Assembly: GCA_029907285.1 (NCBI GenBank)
Contig: JARYMD010000037.1
Coordinates: forward strand, 1-17,584
Source: Verrucomicrobiota bacterium
GTDB lineage: Bacteria; Verrucomicrobiota; Verrucomicrobiia; Limisphaerales; J093
Length of the DNA stretch: 17,584 nt
Reading direction: 5' to 3'
In this document: positions 7,619-14,666 of the stretch, in pieces
Layout of the letters: each line of letters opens with the position of its first letter
Numbering within the stretch: the stretch's first letter is position 1
Notes under the pieces: model-generated
Told to the model about the DNA's origin: nothing
Database searches by the model: none
The model's input: the letters and a program-made list of their open reading frames with translations, nothing else
Made by a program: the position numbers and the translations under genes

Positions 7619-8929
7619 TCAGCTCTTTCGAGGAGGCGCGGGTGGCGGCGCAAGCTTTGGAGACTGCGGCGCAGGTTCAACCTTGCCTTCGTGGGCGGTG
7701 CGCCGATGGAACGTCAGTCTTGCGCGCCGCTTGTCGCTGCCATCCGGTGCAGTCGCCTCGATGGCGAGTTCGTGTTCTCCGTCCGGGAAACAAAAGCGGA
7801 AGCTGAAAGTGCCGTCCGGGCGCAGTCTGACAGGCTGCCCGGAGACAGTGAATGAGGCACGCGGATCGGTTGCACCATACACAACAATTTCAACATTAAG
7901 ATTGAGCCAGAAACCACGTCTTTCGGCCTGGGCAGGCCTGGCAACTGCGATGCTCGACGGGGCCTCTTGACCCGCCTGCGCTCCAAACGGCGCTTGCGGA
8001 GAGAATGCCAAAGACGAAGGTTGACCACCCACGATGGGCGGCGTCAGTTTTTCCTCGATCAAAGGCACGACTGTGGCCGGAAATCCCGGCGCAGGGGCTG
8101 GCGAAAGCTGTGGAGCTGGTTCACCGGCTCTCTGCTCTGGCGCAGGCCGGTGGAGAGGCCGGATTGGCGCCTCCAAGGGAATGGTTGCAACCTCGTAGGC
8201 TGCTTCTTGGGAACGTGCCGTCGGCGGTGTTCTAACGACGGCGGACCTTGCCATGCACACCCATCTGTCAGGCTTTTCTTGATACCCAATCTCCGCAGAA
8301 TACAGCTCGTCGCTGCGCGGCACTTCGACAAACCATGTGCCTCGCCGTTTCTGCGGAACCACGATCGGCACGCGACGAACAAGGTTGTTTCGGGCCGGCC
8401 CAGAATAAATGCGCAGCTCGGCGGCCAAACCTTTTGCGAGCGATTTGATGCGTTCGATCTGATCCGCGCTGGCATCCCACTGCGCGCAGAGCCATTGGGG
8501 GTCTCTGGCAATTAGCAGCAACCGGCCGGTTTCGTACGATGCAGGCAACGATTCCGGCGGTTCGGTTGGCGCTGGGATGTTGAGAGCGGCTTTGTCGGTT
8601 ATCGGACCGAGAGCGAATCGTTGACCTGGTCCCTCGGTTGGGGACGGTTTCGCTGCGGGCGTGCTTTCTGCGACGAGTTTTCGTGTTCTGGGTGGTTTGT
8701 GAGTTGGCCTGGCTGGCGTTACCGAGCCGACGGCGGTGGGTTTGACGCGCAGCTCTGGCGCGGGCGGTTTGGCCGGTTGGACTCCGGCTGCAGTTTTTCT
8801 TCCACTGCGTGAGCGTTGCGATGGCACTGTTTGCTTGTGCTCTGTGCTCTTGGCGGTCTTTGCTGCGGGAGGGCGTGAAGCAGAACGAGAATCTGCCGCA
8901 GTTGTTTTTCGTTTCGGCGCCTTTTTCAT
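7619..8929 (-). CDS. DUF4912 domain protein with C-terminal Ig-like domain
   Basis: This is a 436-residue cytoplasmic protein of unknown function; no signal peptide or membrane segment is visible. Residues 1 to about 120 are low-complexity, basic and rich in Lys, Pro, Ala and Arg, likely disordered and possibly nucleic-acid or glucan binding. Residues about 127-236 match DUF4912 (LLLIARDPQWLCAQWD, LRIYSGP, GTWFVEVP, YSAEIGY). A Pro/Ala-rich linker leads to about 339-409, a beta-sandwich module (VEIVVYGATDPRASF, LRPDGTFSFRFCFPDGEHEL) that often accompanies DUF4912. The tail is proline-rich. The start is uncertain: ATG 8929 begins MKKAPKRK, but an in-frame ATG at 8959 or TTG at 8965 would add up to 12 residues, and no strong ribosome binding site decides it. 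It lies just upstream of the GH57 branching enzyme, suggesting a role in glucan metabolism; that role is inference. Confidence 0.85.
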   Translation of the reverse strand: MKKAPKRKTTAADSRSASRPPAAKTAKSTEHKQTVPSQRSRSGRKTAAGVQPAKPPAPELRVKPTAVGSVTPARPTHKPPRTRKLVAESTPAAKPSPTEGPGQRFALGPITDKAALNIPAPTEPPESLPASYETGRLLLIARDPQWLCAQWDASADQIERIKSLAKGLAAELRIYSGPARNNLVRRVPIVVPQKRRGTWFVEVPRSDELYSAEIGYQEKPDRWVCMARSAVVRTPPTARSQEAAYEVATIPLEAPIRPLHRPAPEQRAGEPAPQLSPAPAPGFPATVVPLIEEKLTPPIVGGQPSSLAFSPQAPFGAQAGQEAPSSIAVARPAQAERRGFWLNLNVEIVVYGATDPRASFTVSGQPVRLRPDGTFSFRFCFPDGEHELAIEATAPDGSDKRRARLTFHRRTAHEGKVEPAPQSPKLAPPPAPPRKS

Positions 8930-9042
8930 GAACACCAGTTTCCAGGTTTCCTGCATCATTAACAAGCTGGAGAAGTAAAATCCACGTCAGGCTTCTGTGC
9001 AAATGAAATGTCACCTTGCCCTCGGGCAAATTCAAATCTTGA

Positions 9043-9402
9043 GGGGGCGAGCAATTTGCCCGGAGCGGTGGCATCGCGCGAACCGGGAACGTGTGCGGCG
9101 CGCTTGCCGGCGCTGTCATGGCGCTCAGCCTTTTCACCGGCCGGAACCGTCCGGCCGACCCGCGGGACGAGAACTGCAGACTCATCCAGCAAGTGATCCG
9201 CCAATTTGAAGCGCGGTTCGGCACGGTGCTTTGTCGGCATCTCATCGGATGTCGGCTCGACACCCCGGACGGACACCAATATTTCGTTGAAAACAACCTT
9301 CGCGCCAAGTGTGCCGTATTCACCAGCGAGGCCGCACGGATGGCAGCCGAGGCCTTGATGTCCGCATCTCCGCCTCCGGACGCGGGACTTTCACCGAAAT
9401 GA
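9043..9402 (+). pseudogene. Truncated C_GCAxxG_C_C family redox protein remnant
   Basis: This is the only plus-strand gene-like feature. Open sequence from 9043 to the TGA at 9400-9402 encodes a clear C-terminal part of the putative redox-active C_GCAxxG_C_C family (usually about 140 residues with four conserved cysteines). SGGIARTGNVCGALAGAVMA holds the CGAxxG motif. FGTVLCRHLIGCRLDTPDG holds the third cysteine and LRAKCAVFTSEAARMAAEAL the fourth. The first cysteine and about 40 N-terminal residues are missing: the same frame has TGA at 9040 and 9004. A piece reading SGFCANE occurs in another frame at 8987-9007, which may be a frameshifted trace of the lost N-terminus. GTG at 9091 could start translation only inside the conserved motif. 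It diverges from the DUF4912 gene and a dispersed repeat starts two bases after its stop. A short functional protein remains possible but unlikely. Confidence 0.75.
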
Positions 9403-9404
9403 AG

Positions 9405-9451
9405 CTTTGGGTGGCTTGGTCTGGTCAGGCGGTGAGATTTCCGGGTTGGGC
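9405..9451 (+). repeat. Dispersed gene-end repeat, copy C
   Basis: Positions 9405-9432 are identical to 5933-5960 over 28 bases. Positions 9430-9447 are identical to 292-309 over 18 bases. It starts two bases after the stop of the redox-protein remnant and ends 30 bases before the stop codon of accC. No Rho-independent terminator is visible in the space after accC. Confidence 0.85.
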
Positions 9452-9481
9452 CGTGCAGGCAAGAGCGTTGCATGCGCGGTT

Positions 9482-10843
9482 TCACTGCGACCCGCGGCGG
9501 AGGATCTGGTCAACGAAACCGGTCGAATAGACGCCGCGCCGGAAATCAGGGTCTTGCAGGATGCTTTGTTCGAATTGGACAGTGGTCTTGATGCCGGCGA
9601 TCAGGTACTCGCCCAGAGCGCGGCTCATGCGGTCGAGGGCTTCGCGCCGGTCCCGCCCGAAGGTGATCAACTTGCAGATCAGGGAATCGTACATGGCAGG
9701 GATGCTGTAACCACTATAGACGTGGCTGTCCACGCGCACGCCCCGGCCGCCGGGCTGATAGTACATTTCAATCCGGCCCGGCGAGGGTCTGAAATCGTCG
9801 TACGGGTCTTCGGCGTTGATTCTGCACTCGATTGCATGGCCGCGCGGATGCACATCTCCTTGGGAAATCTTGAGCGGCTCGCCCATTGCAATCAGGATTT
9901 GCTGCTTGATGATGTCTATTCCGGTGACCTCCTCGGTAATTGGGTGCTCGACCTGGATACGCTTGTTAACTTCGAGGAGGTAGAAGTTGCCATTGTCGTC
10001 CACGATGAACTCGACAGTGCCCGCGCTGTTGTACTGGGCGAGCTCGATGATTTTGATGGCGGCGCGCCCCATTTTTTTGCGCAGGTCCTTGTACTTGTTC
10101 TCGATAAGCGGGGAGGGTGTTTCTTCGATCAACTTTTGATGGCGCCGTTGGATCGAACAATCCCGCTCGCCCAAATTGATGACGTTCCCGCGTGTGTCAG
10201 CAATGATTTGGAACTCGATGTGGTGCGGGTTTTCGAAATACCGCTCGATGTACACTCCGGAGTTGCCGAAACACGTTTCGGCCTCTGTCCGGGCCGTGTG
10301 ATAGCATTTCTTGAGTGAAATGTCGTTGTGGGCAATCCTCATGCCGCGGCCGCCGCCGCCGGCCACGGCTTTGATCAATACCGGATACCCGATCTTCCTT
10401 GCCACGCTCAGAGCTTCTTCTTCGGATTCCACCGTGCCTTCAGAGCCCGGGGGGACAGGCACGCCGGCTTTTCTGGCAAGAGCGCGGCTCACAGCCTTGT
10501 CGCGAAGCGCTTCCATGGCGCGCGAACTGGGTCCAATGAACCTGATGTTGCACTTCTCGCATATCTCGGAGAAATGGCTGTTTTCCGACAAGAATCCGTA
10601 CCCTGGATGGATGGCATCGACATCGGCGATTTCAGCGGCGCTTATCAACCTGTCGATTCTGAGATAACTTTCGCTGCTGGGTGGCGGGCCGATGCATATT
10701 GCCTCGTCAGCCATCTGGACGTGCATCGAGTCGGCATCGGCTTCGGAATAGACCGCGACGGTCTTGATACCCATCTCTTTGCAGGTGCGGATTATCCGCA
10801 CTGCAATCTCGCCGCGGTTTGCGATCAGAATCTTCTCGAACAT
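9482..10843 (-). CDS. accC: Biotin carboxylase subunit of acetyl-CoA carboxylase
   Basis: AccC carboxylates the biotin on AccB using ATP and bicarbonate, the first half of malonyl-CoA synthesis for fatty acids. The 453-residue length is typical. The N-terminal domain begins FEKILIANRGEIAVRIIRTC, with HPGYGFLSEN at 79-88. The ATP-grasp domain has the glycine loop KAVAGGGGRGMRI (158-170), the HHIEFQ segment near 207-212, ERDCSIQRRHQK ending at Lys237, and the metal/active-site strip EVNKRIQVEHPITE with Glu291, Asn293 and Arg295. CRINAED includes Arg341, equivalent to the catalytic arginine of E. coli AccC. Where E. coli has EMNTR this protein has EVNKR, a change beside, not at, the conserved residues. 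ATG 10843 is chosen because it gives the family start MFEKILIANRGE, although no clear ribosome binding site precedes it. accB lies 69 bases upstream. Confidence 0.97.
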   Translation of the reverse strand: MFEKILIANRGEIAVRIIRTCKEMGIKTVAVYSEADADSMHVQMADEAICIGPPPSSESYLRIDRLISAAEIADVDAIHPGYGFLSENSHFSEICEKCNIRFIGPSSRAMEALRDKAVSRALARKAGVPVPPGSEGTVESEEEALSVARKIGYPVLIKAVAGGGGRGMRIAHNDISLKKCYHTARTEAETCFGNSGVYIERYFENPHHIEFQIIADTRGNVINLGERDCSIQRRHQKLIEETPSPLIENKYKDLRKKMGRAAIKIIELAQYNSAGTVEFIVDDNGNFYLLEVNKRIQVEHPITEEVTGIDIIKQQILIAMGEPLKISQGDVHPRGHAIECRINAEDPYDDFRPSPGRIEMYYQPGGRGVRVDSHVYSGYSIPAMYDSLICKLITFGRDRREALDRMSRALGEYLIAGIKTTVQFEQSILQDPDFRRGVYSTGFVDQILRRGSQ

Positions 10844-10912
10844 CAGGGTGTCAGAGGTGGATGGGGCGTTTCGGAAAGTCCATGCCATGTTTCGCAGCCA
10901 ACCTTGCCACCT

Positions 10913-11386
10913 TTACTCCGCCGGGCGAATCTTGAAAAGCGGCTGGCCGAACTCGACCGGCTTCCCGTTTTCAACCAGAACCTGAGTGACAACTCCATGG
11001 ACTTCGGCCCTGATCTCGTTCATCACCTTCATTGCTTCGATTATGCAAACCACCGTGTCAGGGTTCACTTCGCTGCCCACATCAACGTATGGCTCGGCTT
11101 CGGGTGAAGGCGCACGGTAAAAAGTGCCGATCATTGGTGATTTGATGTCAATTTCCGATGGTTGTAATGGTTTTGGCAGCTGAACCATCGGTTGCACGGG
11201 CTGAGAAGGCGGGAAATGGCCGATGCCAGCGTTTGGGCCGACCTGTTCATCGGCTTGGGCGCCTGCGTTCGGGCCGTTTGGACCCCGCTTCAGCCGGATT
11301 TTGAACCCCTCTTTCTCCAGCTCGAACTCACAAATTGAGTTCTTCCGCATCAGGTCGATGATCGCCTTGATGTCTTTGAGGTCCAC
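10913..11386 (-). CDS. accB: Biotin carboxyl carrier protein of acetyl-CoA carboxylase
   Basis: AccB carries the biotin that AccC carboxylates and presents it to the carboxyltransferase. With the start at GTG 11386 it has 157 residues. Residues 1 to about 35 form the conserved N-terminal segment (MDLKDIKAIIDLMRKN, then FELEKEGFKIRL). A Pro/Gly/Gln-rich flexible linker follows (about 36-78). The biotinyl domain (about 80-157) holds SPMIGTFYRAPSPEAEPYV and EAMKVMNE, where Lys120 is the biotinylation site. I prefer GTG 11386 over the in-frame GTG at 11398 because GGAGG lies five bases before it and the family typically starts at this point. accC follows after 69 bases in the classical accB-accC order. 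A hairpin 59 bases upstream of the start may limit read-through from aroQ. Confidence 0.96.
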   Translation of the reverse strand: MDLKDIKAIIDLMRKNSICEFELEKEGFKIRLKRGPNGPNAGAQADEQVGPNAGIGHFPPSQPVQPMVQLPKPLQPSEIDIKSPMIGTFYRAPSPEAEPYVDVGSEVNPDTVVCIIEAMKVMNEIRAEVHGVVTQVLVENGKPVEFGQPLFKIRPAE

Positions 11387-11391
11387 AGCAG

Positions 11392-11396
11392 CCTCC
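11392..11396 (-). promoter_or_regulatory. Ribosome binding site deciding the accB start
   Basis: On the minus strand GGAGG is followed by five bases and then GTG at 11384-11386. It overlaps the other candidate GTG at 11396-11398, which has only a weak AGG before it. The shorter reading therefore has the better initiation signal. Confidence 0.7.
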
Positions 11397-11444
11397 ACGT
11401 TGGTTGGTTTGGCCTAGACTTGCTAGTGTTCACATTCATTAAGC

Positions 11445-11476
11445 AAAAGAGCAGAGGCCGAAAACCGACCCTGCTC
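11445..11476 (-). terminator. Terminator-like hairpin between aroQ and accB
   Basis: Read on the minus strand, GAGCAGGGTCG pairs with CGGCC, a bulged T, then CTGCTC around the loop GTTTT. That is 11 pairs including one G-U, which pairs only in minus-strand RNA. Four T follow. It sits about 110 bases after the aroQ stop and about 60 before the accB start. The short T-tract makes full termination uncertain; partial termination or attenuation is equally possible. Confidence 0.5.
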
Positions 11477-11586
11477 CAAACCCTAACTGTATGAATCGGC
11501 CAAGAAGCTAGGCAAACCCCGGGTCGCAGTCAAGCAAACATTCCGTTCTCGGGCAAAATCGGTCATCCAACTTCCACGTCGGCAAC

Positions 11587-12036
11587 TCAATGTCCGGCTC
11601 TGTTTTCCCCGGCTACCATTATCGCGGCTTCGAGCCCCAACAGATAGCTCCCCGCCCCAAAACCAAGCACCTGCCCGCAACAGACTGGCGCAATCAACGA
11701 TTCCCGCCTGAACGGTTCCCGCGCGTGAATGTTGGACAAATGGATTTCAATGGCCGGTATCCCGCAGGCCGCAATCGCGTCCCGCAAAGCAACGCTTGTA
11801 TGTGTGTAAGCCGCTGGATTGAAAACAATTACGTCGAACTTGCCCCGCGCCCGCTGAATCAAATCCACCAAAACACCCTCGGAATTCGACTGCGCAAATT
11901 CCACTTCCACCCCGCGTTCGGAAGCACGCTTCCGCACCTCGGCTTCTATCTCCCCCAAGCTGAGCCGACCGTACACTTCTGGTTCCCGGCTCCCCAGCAG
12001 ATTCAGATTCGGTCCGTTCAGGAACAGTATCTTCAT
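11587..12036 (-). CDS. aroQ: Type II 3-dehydroquinate dehydratase
   Basis: AroQ removes water from 3-dehydroquinate to give 3-dehydroshikimate, step three of the shikimate pathway, as a cytoplasmic dodecamer in the type II family. The 149 residues are the normal length. Visible motifs are LFLNGPNLNLLGSREPEVYG with Tyr22, FNPAAYTHTS with Asn73, EIHLSNIHAREPFRRES with His99 and Arg110, and CGQVLGFGAGSYLLGL near the end. Tyr22, Asn73, His99 and Arg110 match the conserved active-site set. ATG 12036 is chosen because it starts the family pattern MKILFLNGPN and is preceded by GAGG at 12045-12048. aroQ upstream of accB and accC is a common bacterial arrangement. Here 200 bases and a hairpin separate aroQ from accB, so co-transcription is not certain. 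Confidence 0.96.
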   Translation of the reverse strand: MKILFLNGPNLNLLGSREPEVYGRLSLGEIEAEVRKRASERGVEVEFAQSNSEGVLVDLIQRARGKFDVIVFNPAAYTHTSVALRDAIAACGIPAIEIHLSNIHAREPFRRESLIAPVCCGQVLGFGAGSYLLGLEAAIMVAGENRAGH

Positions 12037-12044
12037 AAACGTTG

Positions 12045-12048
12045 CCTC
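12045..12048 (-). promoter_or_regulatory. Ribosome binding site of aroQ
   Basis: On the minus strand GAGG lies eight bases before the ATG at 12034-12036. It supports this start over the longer in-frame reading to 12084. Confidence 0.6.
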
Positions 12049-12155
12049 GCGGTTGCGCCACGCATGGTGAAAGCTGTGTCCCAAGTCCCAGCCCTGAAAA
12101 ACCGTGACTGCCCACGCTTTGACCGCTCAAACGCAGCTAATACTACCCGAATCGC

Positions 12156-13538
12156 CTATTCTGTCGATTCCGATTTGCCCATCAGCCATCCAAACAGGAA
12201 AAAGGCCGTCCAACTCGACGCGGGCACATAGAGACCAAACTCGGTCAACCCTTGGAGCGACCATCCCATCAACCCAAGCCACACGGCATGAGACATTTTG
12301 TCGCTCAAAGACACCCGCCTGCACCGGTGCAATGTGCCCCAGATGAAAACAGCGTATGCTGCTGCGGCGGGCAATCCTGAATCACAGGCTTGCTGCAAGT
12401 AGTCGTTATGGGTCAATCGCGCCATTTCAGCTTCGCGTGGTTTCAGCCTTTGATAGTTCGTCTTGAATGTGCCGGGCCCGGTGCCGGTCACCGGGTGCTC
12501 GAGGAAAACACGCACAGCCACCCGCCAATATTCGATTCTGGCGCTGGCACTGGGGGCGCCTCTTTGGAAGTACTCGGAGAACCTGAAAGCGAACACAGTC
12601 AGCCCCGCAAGTAGCACGGCAACGACGACCGTGATCTTCCAGCGCCTTTGCAGACGCGTGCCAAGCATCAACACCACACCTTGAACAAGCGCAAACAGCC
12701 AGCCAGCTTTGGAACCGGACCAAACAAGGCAAGCCAAACCAACGATCAATACAAGCGCTGCGAGAACAAGGCGCGTTGGTTTGGTGAGGAAATGGCTGAT
12801 TTGCCATGTTGCGACCGTCATTGTGGGTAGCAACAGAAGGAGTGCTCCGGCAAGGGCGTTCGGGTAGATCATTGTTGCGAAGATTCTATTGCTCGCCAAG
12901 CGCTTCAGGTATTCCGGCGAGAGGTTTTCCCAGCCCGGCTGTGAGTAAATGAACCTTCTGGTTGCTTCGAGGCCGCCGAAATGCTGTTCGAACCCGATGT
13001 AGATCATCAGCAGGAACCCAAGCAAAATCGGCGTCCAGAACAGCCTGATTGATTCCACCTTGGACAATGCGAAAAGACCGAGGCAGTAGCATAAGACAAC
13101 CGTGGTCAAATGAACCATCGTAAGCCGGGTTAAGACAGGATCGATCGTATCGAGGGCGCTCACGAACAGCCAGGTCAACCAAATCAATGGCATTGCGGCC
13201 AGCCATGTTGGCTTCGGCAATCGCCAACGGGCTGCGCAAACTCCGAGGCAGGCCAGCGCTCCGAGCATCCAATACCCCCAGTAAAGAGGCCATGCTTGAA
13301 ACAACAACTCATAGATGTCGGCTGGTCCCTCGCCATTCCGGCCCGTGAGGATTTCTGCGAGCCCGGCATTGGCCGGCGATGGCTGTGCCCCCGGCTGTGT
13401 CATCTGCACCGCATGTTCAAGGATTGCTGGATTCCCGAACTTGAGCAGCGCAATCGCAAGGAACAACCCCGCACACAGTGCGAATGCGCCGGCAGTGCGG
13501 TTTTTCCCGGACTGATTCATGGCGCACTGGCTTGGCAT
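12156..13538 (-). CDS. O-antigen ligase/polymerase family membrane protein
   Basis: This 460-residue polytopic inner-membrane protein has about ten hydrophobic segments. Residues about 213-231 (LASNRIFATMIYPNALAG) and SGSKAGWL (274-281) are typical of the Wzy_C/WaaL group. The main periplasmic loop follows, with ARIEYWRVAVRVFLEHPVTG (333-352), GTGPGTF (352-358) and HNDYLQ (377-382). Conserved Arg and His residues in this region are important in WaaL-type ligases. The protein should link or polymerise glycan carried on undecaprenyl diphosphate at the periplasmic face; the acceptor cannot be told from sequence. No other polysaccharide assembly gene is next to it, so ligase, polymerase or protein O-glycosyltransferase all remain open. 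The start may be ATG 13538 (weak AGG four bases before) or ATG 13520. holB ends 43 bases upstream. Confidence 0.85.
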   Translation of the reverse strand: MPSQCAMNQSGKNRTAGAFALCAGLFLAIALLKFGNPAILEHAVQMTQPGAQPSPANAGLAEILTGRNGEGPADIYELLFQAWPLYWGYWMLGALACLGVCAARWRLPKPTWLAAMPLIWLTWLFVSALDTIDPVLTRLTMVHLTTVVLCYCLGLFALSKVESIRLFWTPILLGFLLMIYIGFEQHFGGLEATRRFIYSQPGWENLSPEYLKRLASNRIFATMIYPNALAGALLLLLPTMTVATWQISHFLTKPTRLVLAALVLIVGLACLVWSGSKAGWLFALVQGVVLMLGTRLQRRWKITVVVAVLLAGLTVFAFRFSEYFQRGAPSASARIEYWRVAVRVFLEHPVTGTGPGTFKTNYQRLKPREAEMARLTHNDYLQQACDSGLPAAAAYAVFIWGTLHRCRRVSLSDKMSHAVWLGLMGWSLQGLTEFGLYVPASSWTAFFLFGWLMGKSESTE

Positions 13539-13581
13539 TCAGCCTGAAATGTCTTCGGACAGGGCAACTTGTGTGGGGCGA

Positions 13582-14619
13582 TCAGATATCCAGTTTCAAG
13601 AGGCTGGTTTCCAATGCAAGCGTTTCGAGGACATTGGAACGCGCCAGCATCAGGTGCGTTTGTTCGACAGTTCTCAGATTATCGAGGGCTTGCTTTGGAG
13701 AAATCCGCCGGGCAATTGCAACGGACTGTTCCTTGAGGTTCGGGAATCCAAGAGCTGATCCGCTTGTGCCGGAGGTCAGCAGCCACACATCGCGCAGCCA
13801 CCAAAGCAAAGCGCCCAGCACTTCGCCGCGTTGCTGGCGGTATTCGGCCTCGATTGAGGCGTTCAACTCGTTTTGGAATTTCTCTTCTGTTTCAGCTTCC
13901 ATGTCGGCGTACTTTTGCAACGGCGAGTCTGCTGAGAGCTGTTTCTCGATCGCTTTTCTGCGGTTGGCGAGCTCGCTGAGCAGCAGGCTCAAAAGCCGGT
14001 ACCGGGCCAAGGGCTGGACTTTTGACTGTGCGGCGGCCTGAACAAAACTTTCGAGCCATGCCAGAACACCGGGGTCATGCGGTGCGGCGTGGCCTTCGCC
14101 GAAGGCAAGGTGCAGGCATCTGGACCGGATGGTATCGAGGAGCGCGGACGGCTCGGTGGTGAGCAGGAGAATCAGCGACGTTGCCGGCGGTTCCTCGAGT
14201 GTCTTGAGAAAAGCGTTGGAGGCTTGATCGTTGAGTCGATCAGCCCATGAAACGATGGCAACCTTGAACCGCGCGTCGTGTGATTTCAGATGAACCGCGC
14301 GGATAAGCTCTCGGATTTGCTCAATTCTGATCTGTCTGAGCTTTGATTCCGGGCGCAGTTCGTGGACATCCGGATGTTCGTGTGCGTCGATTCTCTTGCA
14401 AGATGAACAGACGTCGCAGCAGTCAAGCGGCAGCCCTGACCGGCCGACTGCCGGCGGGTCTTGGCAGTTGAGCACTTTCGCAAGGGTGCGCGCAACCGCC
14501 TCAAGGGCGGACACGCTGTCGCCGCTGAAAAGATAAGCGTGCCCCAGCCGCCCTGCGTCGAGGCTGGACTGGAGCAGTGCTATCTGCGGCCGGTGCTCTC
14601 CGAAACTGGCTAGTGACAT
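13582..14619 (-). CDS. holB: DNA polymerase III delta-prime subunit
   Basis: Delta-prime is a stator subunit of the clamp loader that places the beta sliding clamp on DNA. With ATG 14619 it has 345 residues, the usual length. The start FGEHRPQIALLQSSLDAGRL-(GHAYLF) matches the family. The P-loop position reads GDSVSALEA, lacking the GKT of DnaX, as expected for a subunit that does not hydrolyse ATP. A zinc-binding cluster is visible as Cys52 and CCDVCSSC (67-74). NAFLKTLEEPP (135-145) and the SRC motif (166-168), conserved in clamp loaders, follow. The C-terminal helical domain (about 180-345) is more divergent and contains an acidic stretch, MEAETEEKFQNEL. It sits 47 bases after rhaB and 43 before the Wzy-like gene. 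I see no functional link to either; tmk, a frequent neighbour, is absent. Confidence 0.93.
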   Translation of the reverse strand: MSLASFGEHRPQIALLQSSLDAGRLGHAYLFSGDSVSALEAVARTLAKVLNCQDPPAVGRSGLPLDCCDVCSSCKRIDAHEHPDVHELRPESKLRQIRIEQIRELIRAVHLKSHDARFKVAIVSWADRLNDQASNAFLKTLEEPPATSLILLLTTEPSALLDTIRSRCLHLAFGEGHAAPHDPGVLAWLESFVQAAAQSKVQPLARYRLLSLLLSELANRRKAIEKQLSADSPLQKYADMEAETEEKFQNELNASIEAEYRQQRGEVLGALLWWLRDVWLLTSGTSGSALGFPNLKEQSVAIARRISPKQALDNLRTVEQTHLMLARSNVLETLALETSLLKLDI

Positions 14620-14666
14620 GCCGTAAAGCTGATGCGTTGCATCGTCGGCGTCAAAGATGACACCTG

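Noticed and set aside
8930..9042. Promoter for the DUF4912 gene (TTGCAC, 17-base gap, TTTACT on the minus strand)
   Set aside because: Only half of the -35 and two-thirds of the -10 bases match consensus, which is easily met by chance in a 100-base spacer.
8268..9485. Minus-strand open frame of 405 codons overlapping DUF4912
   Set aside because: It runs through the reverse side of the redox-protein remnant and the DUF4912 gene in another frame, and starts in repeat sequence (KSHRLTRPSHPK). The low-complexity Arg/Ser/Thr composition is typical of a shadow frame.
9407..10318. Plus-strand open frame of about 300 codons opposite accC
   Set aside because: It is antisense to a certain gene, its first codons lie in dispersed repeat copy C, and its protein has no family pattern. 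Long antisense frames are expected in GC-rich coding DNA.
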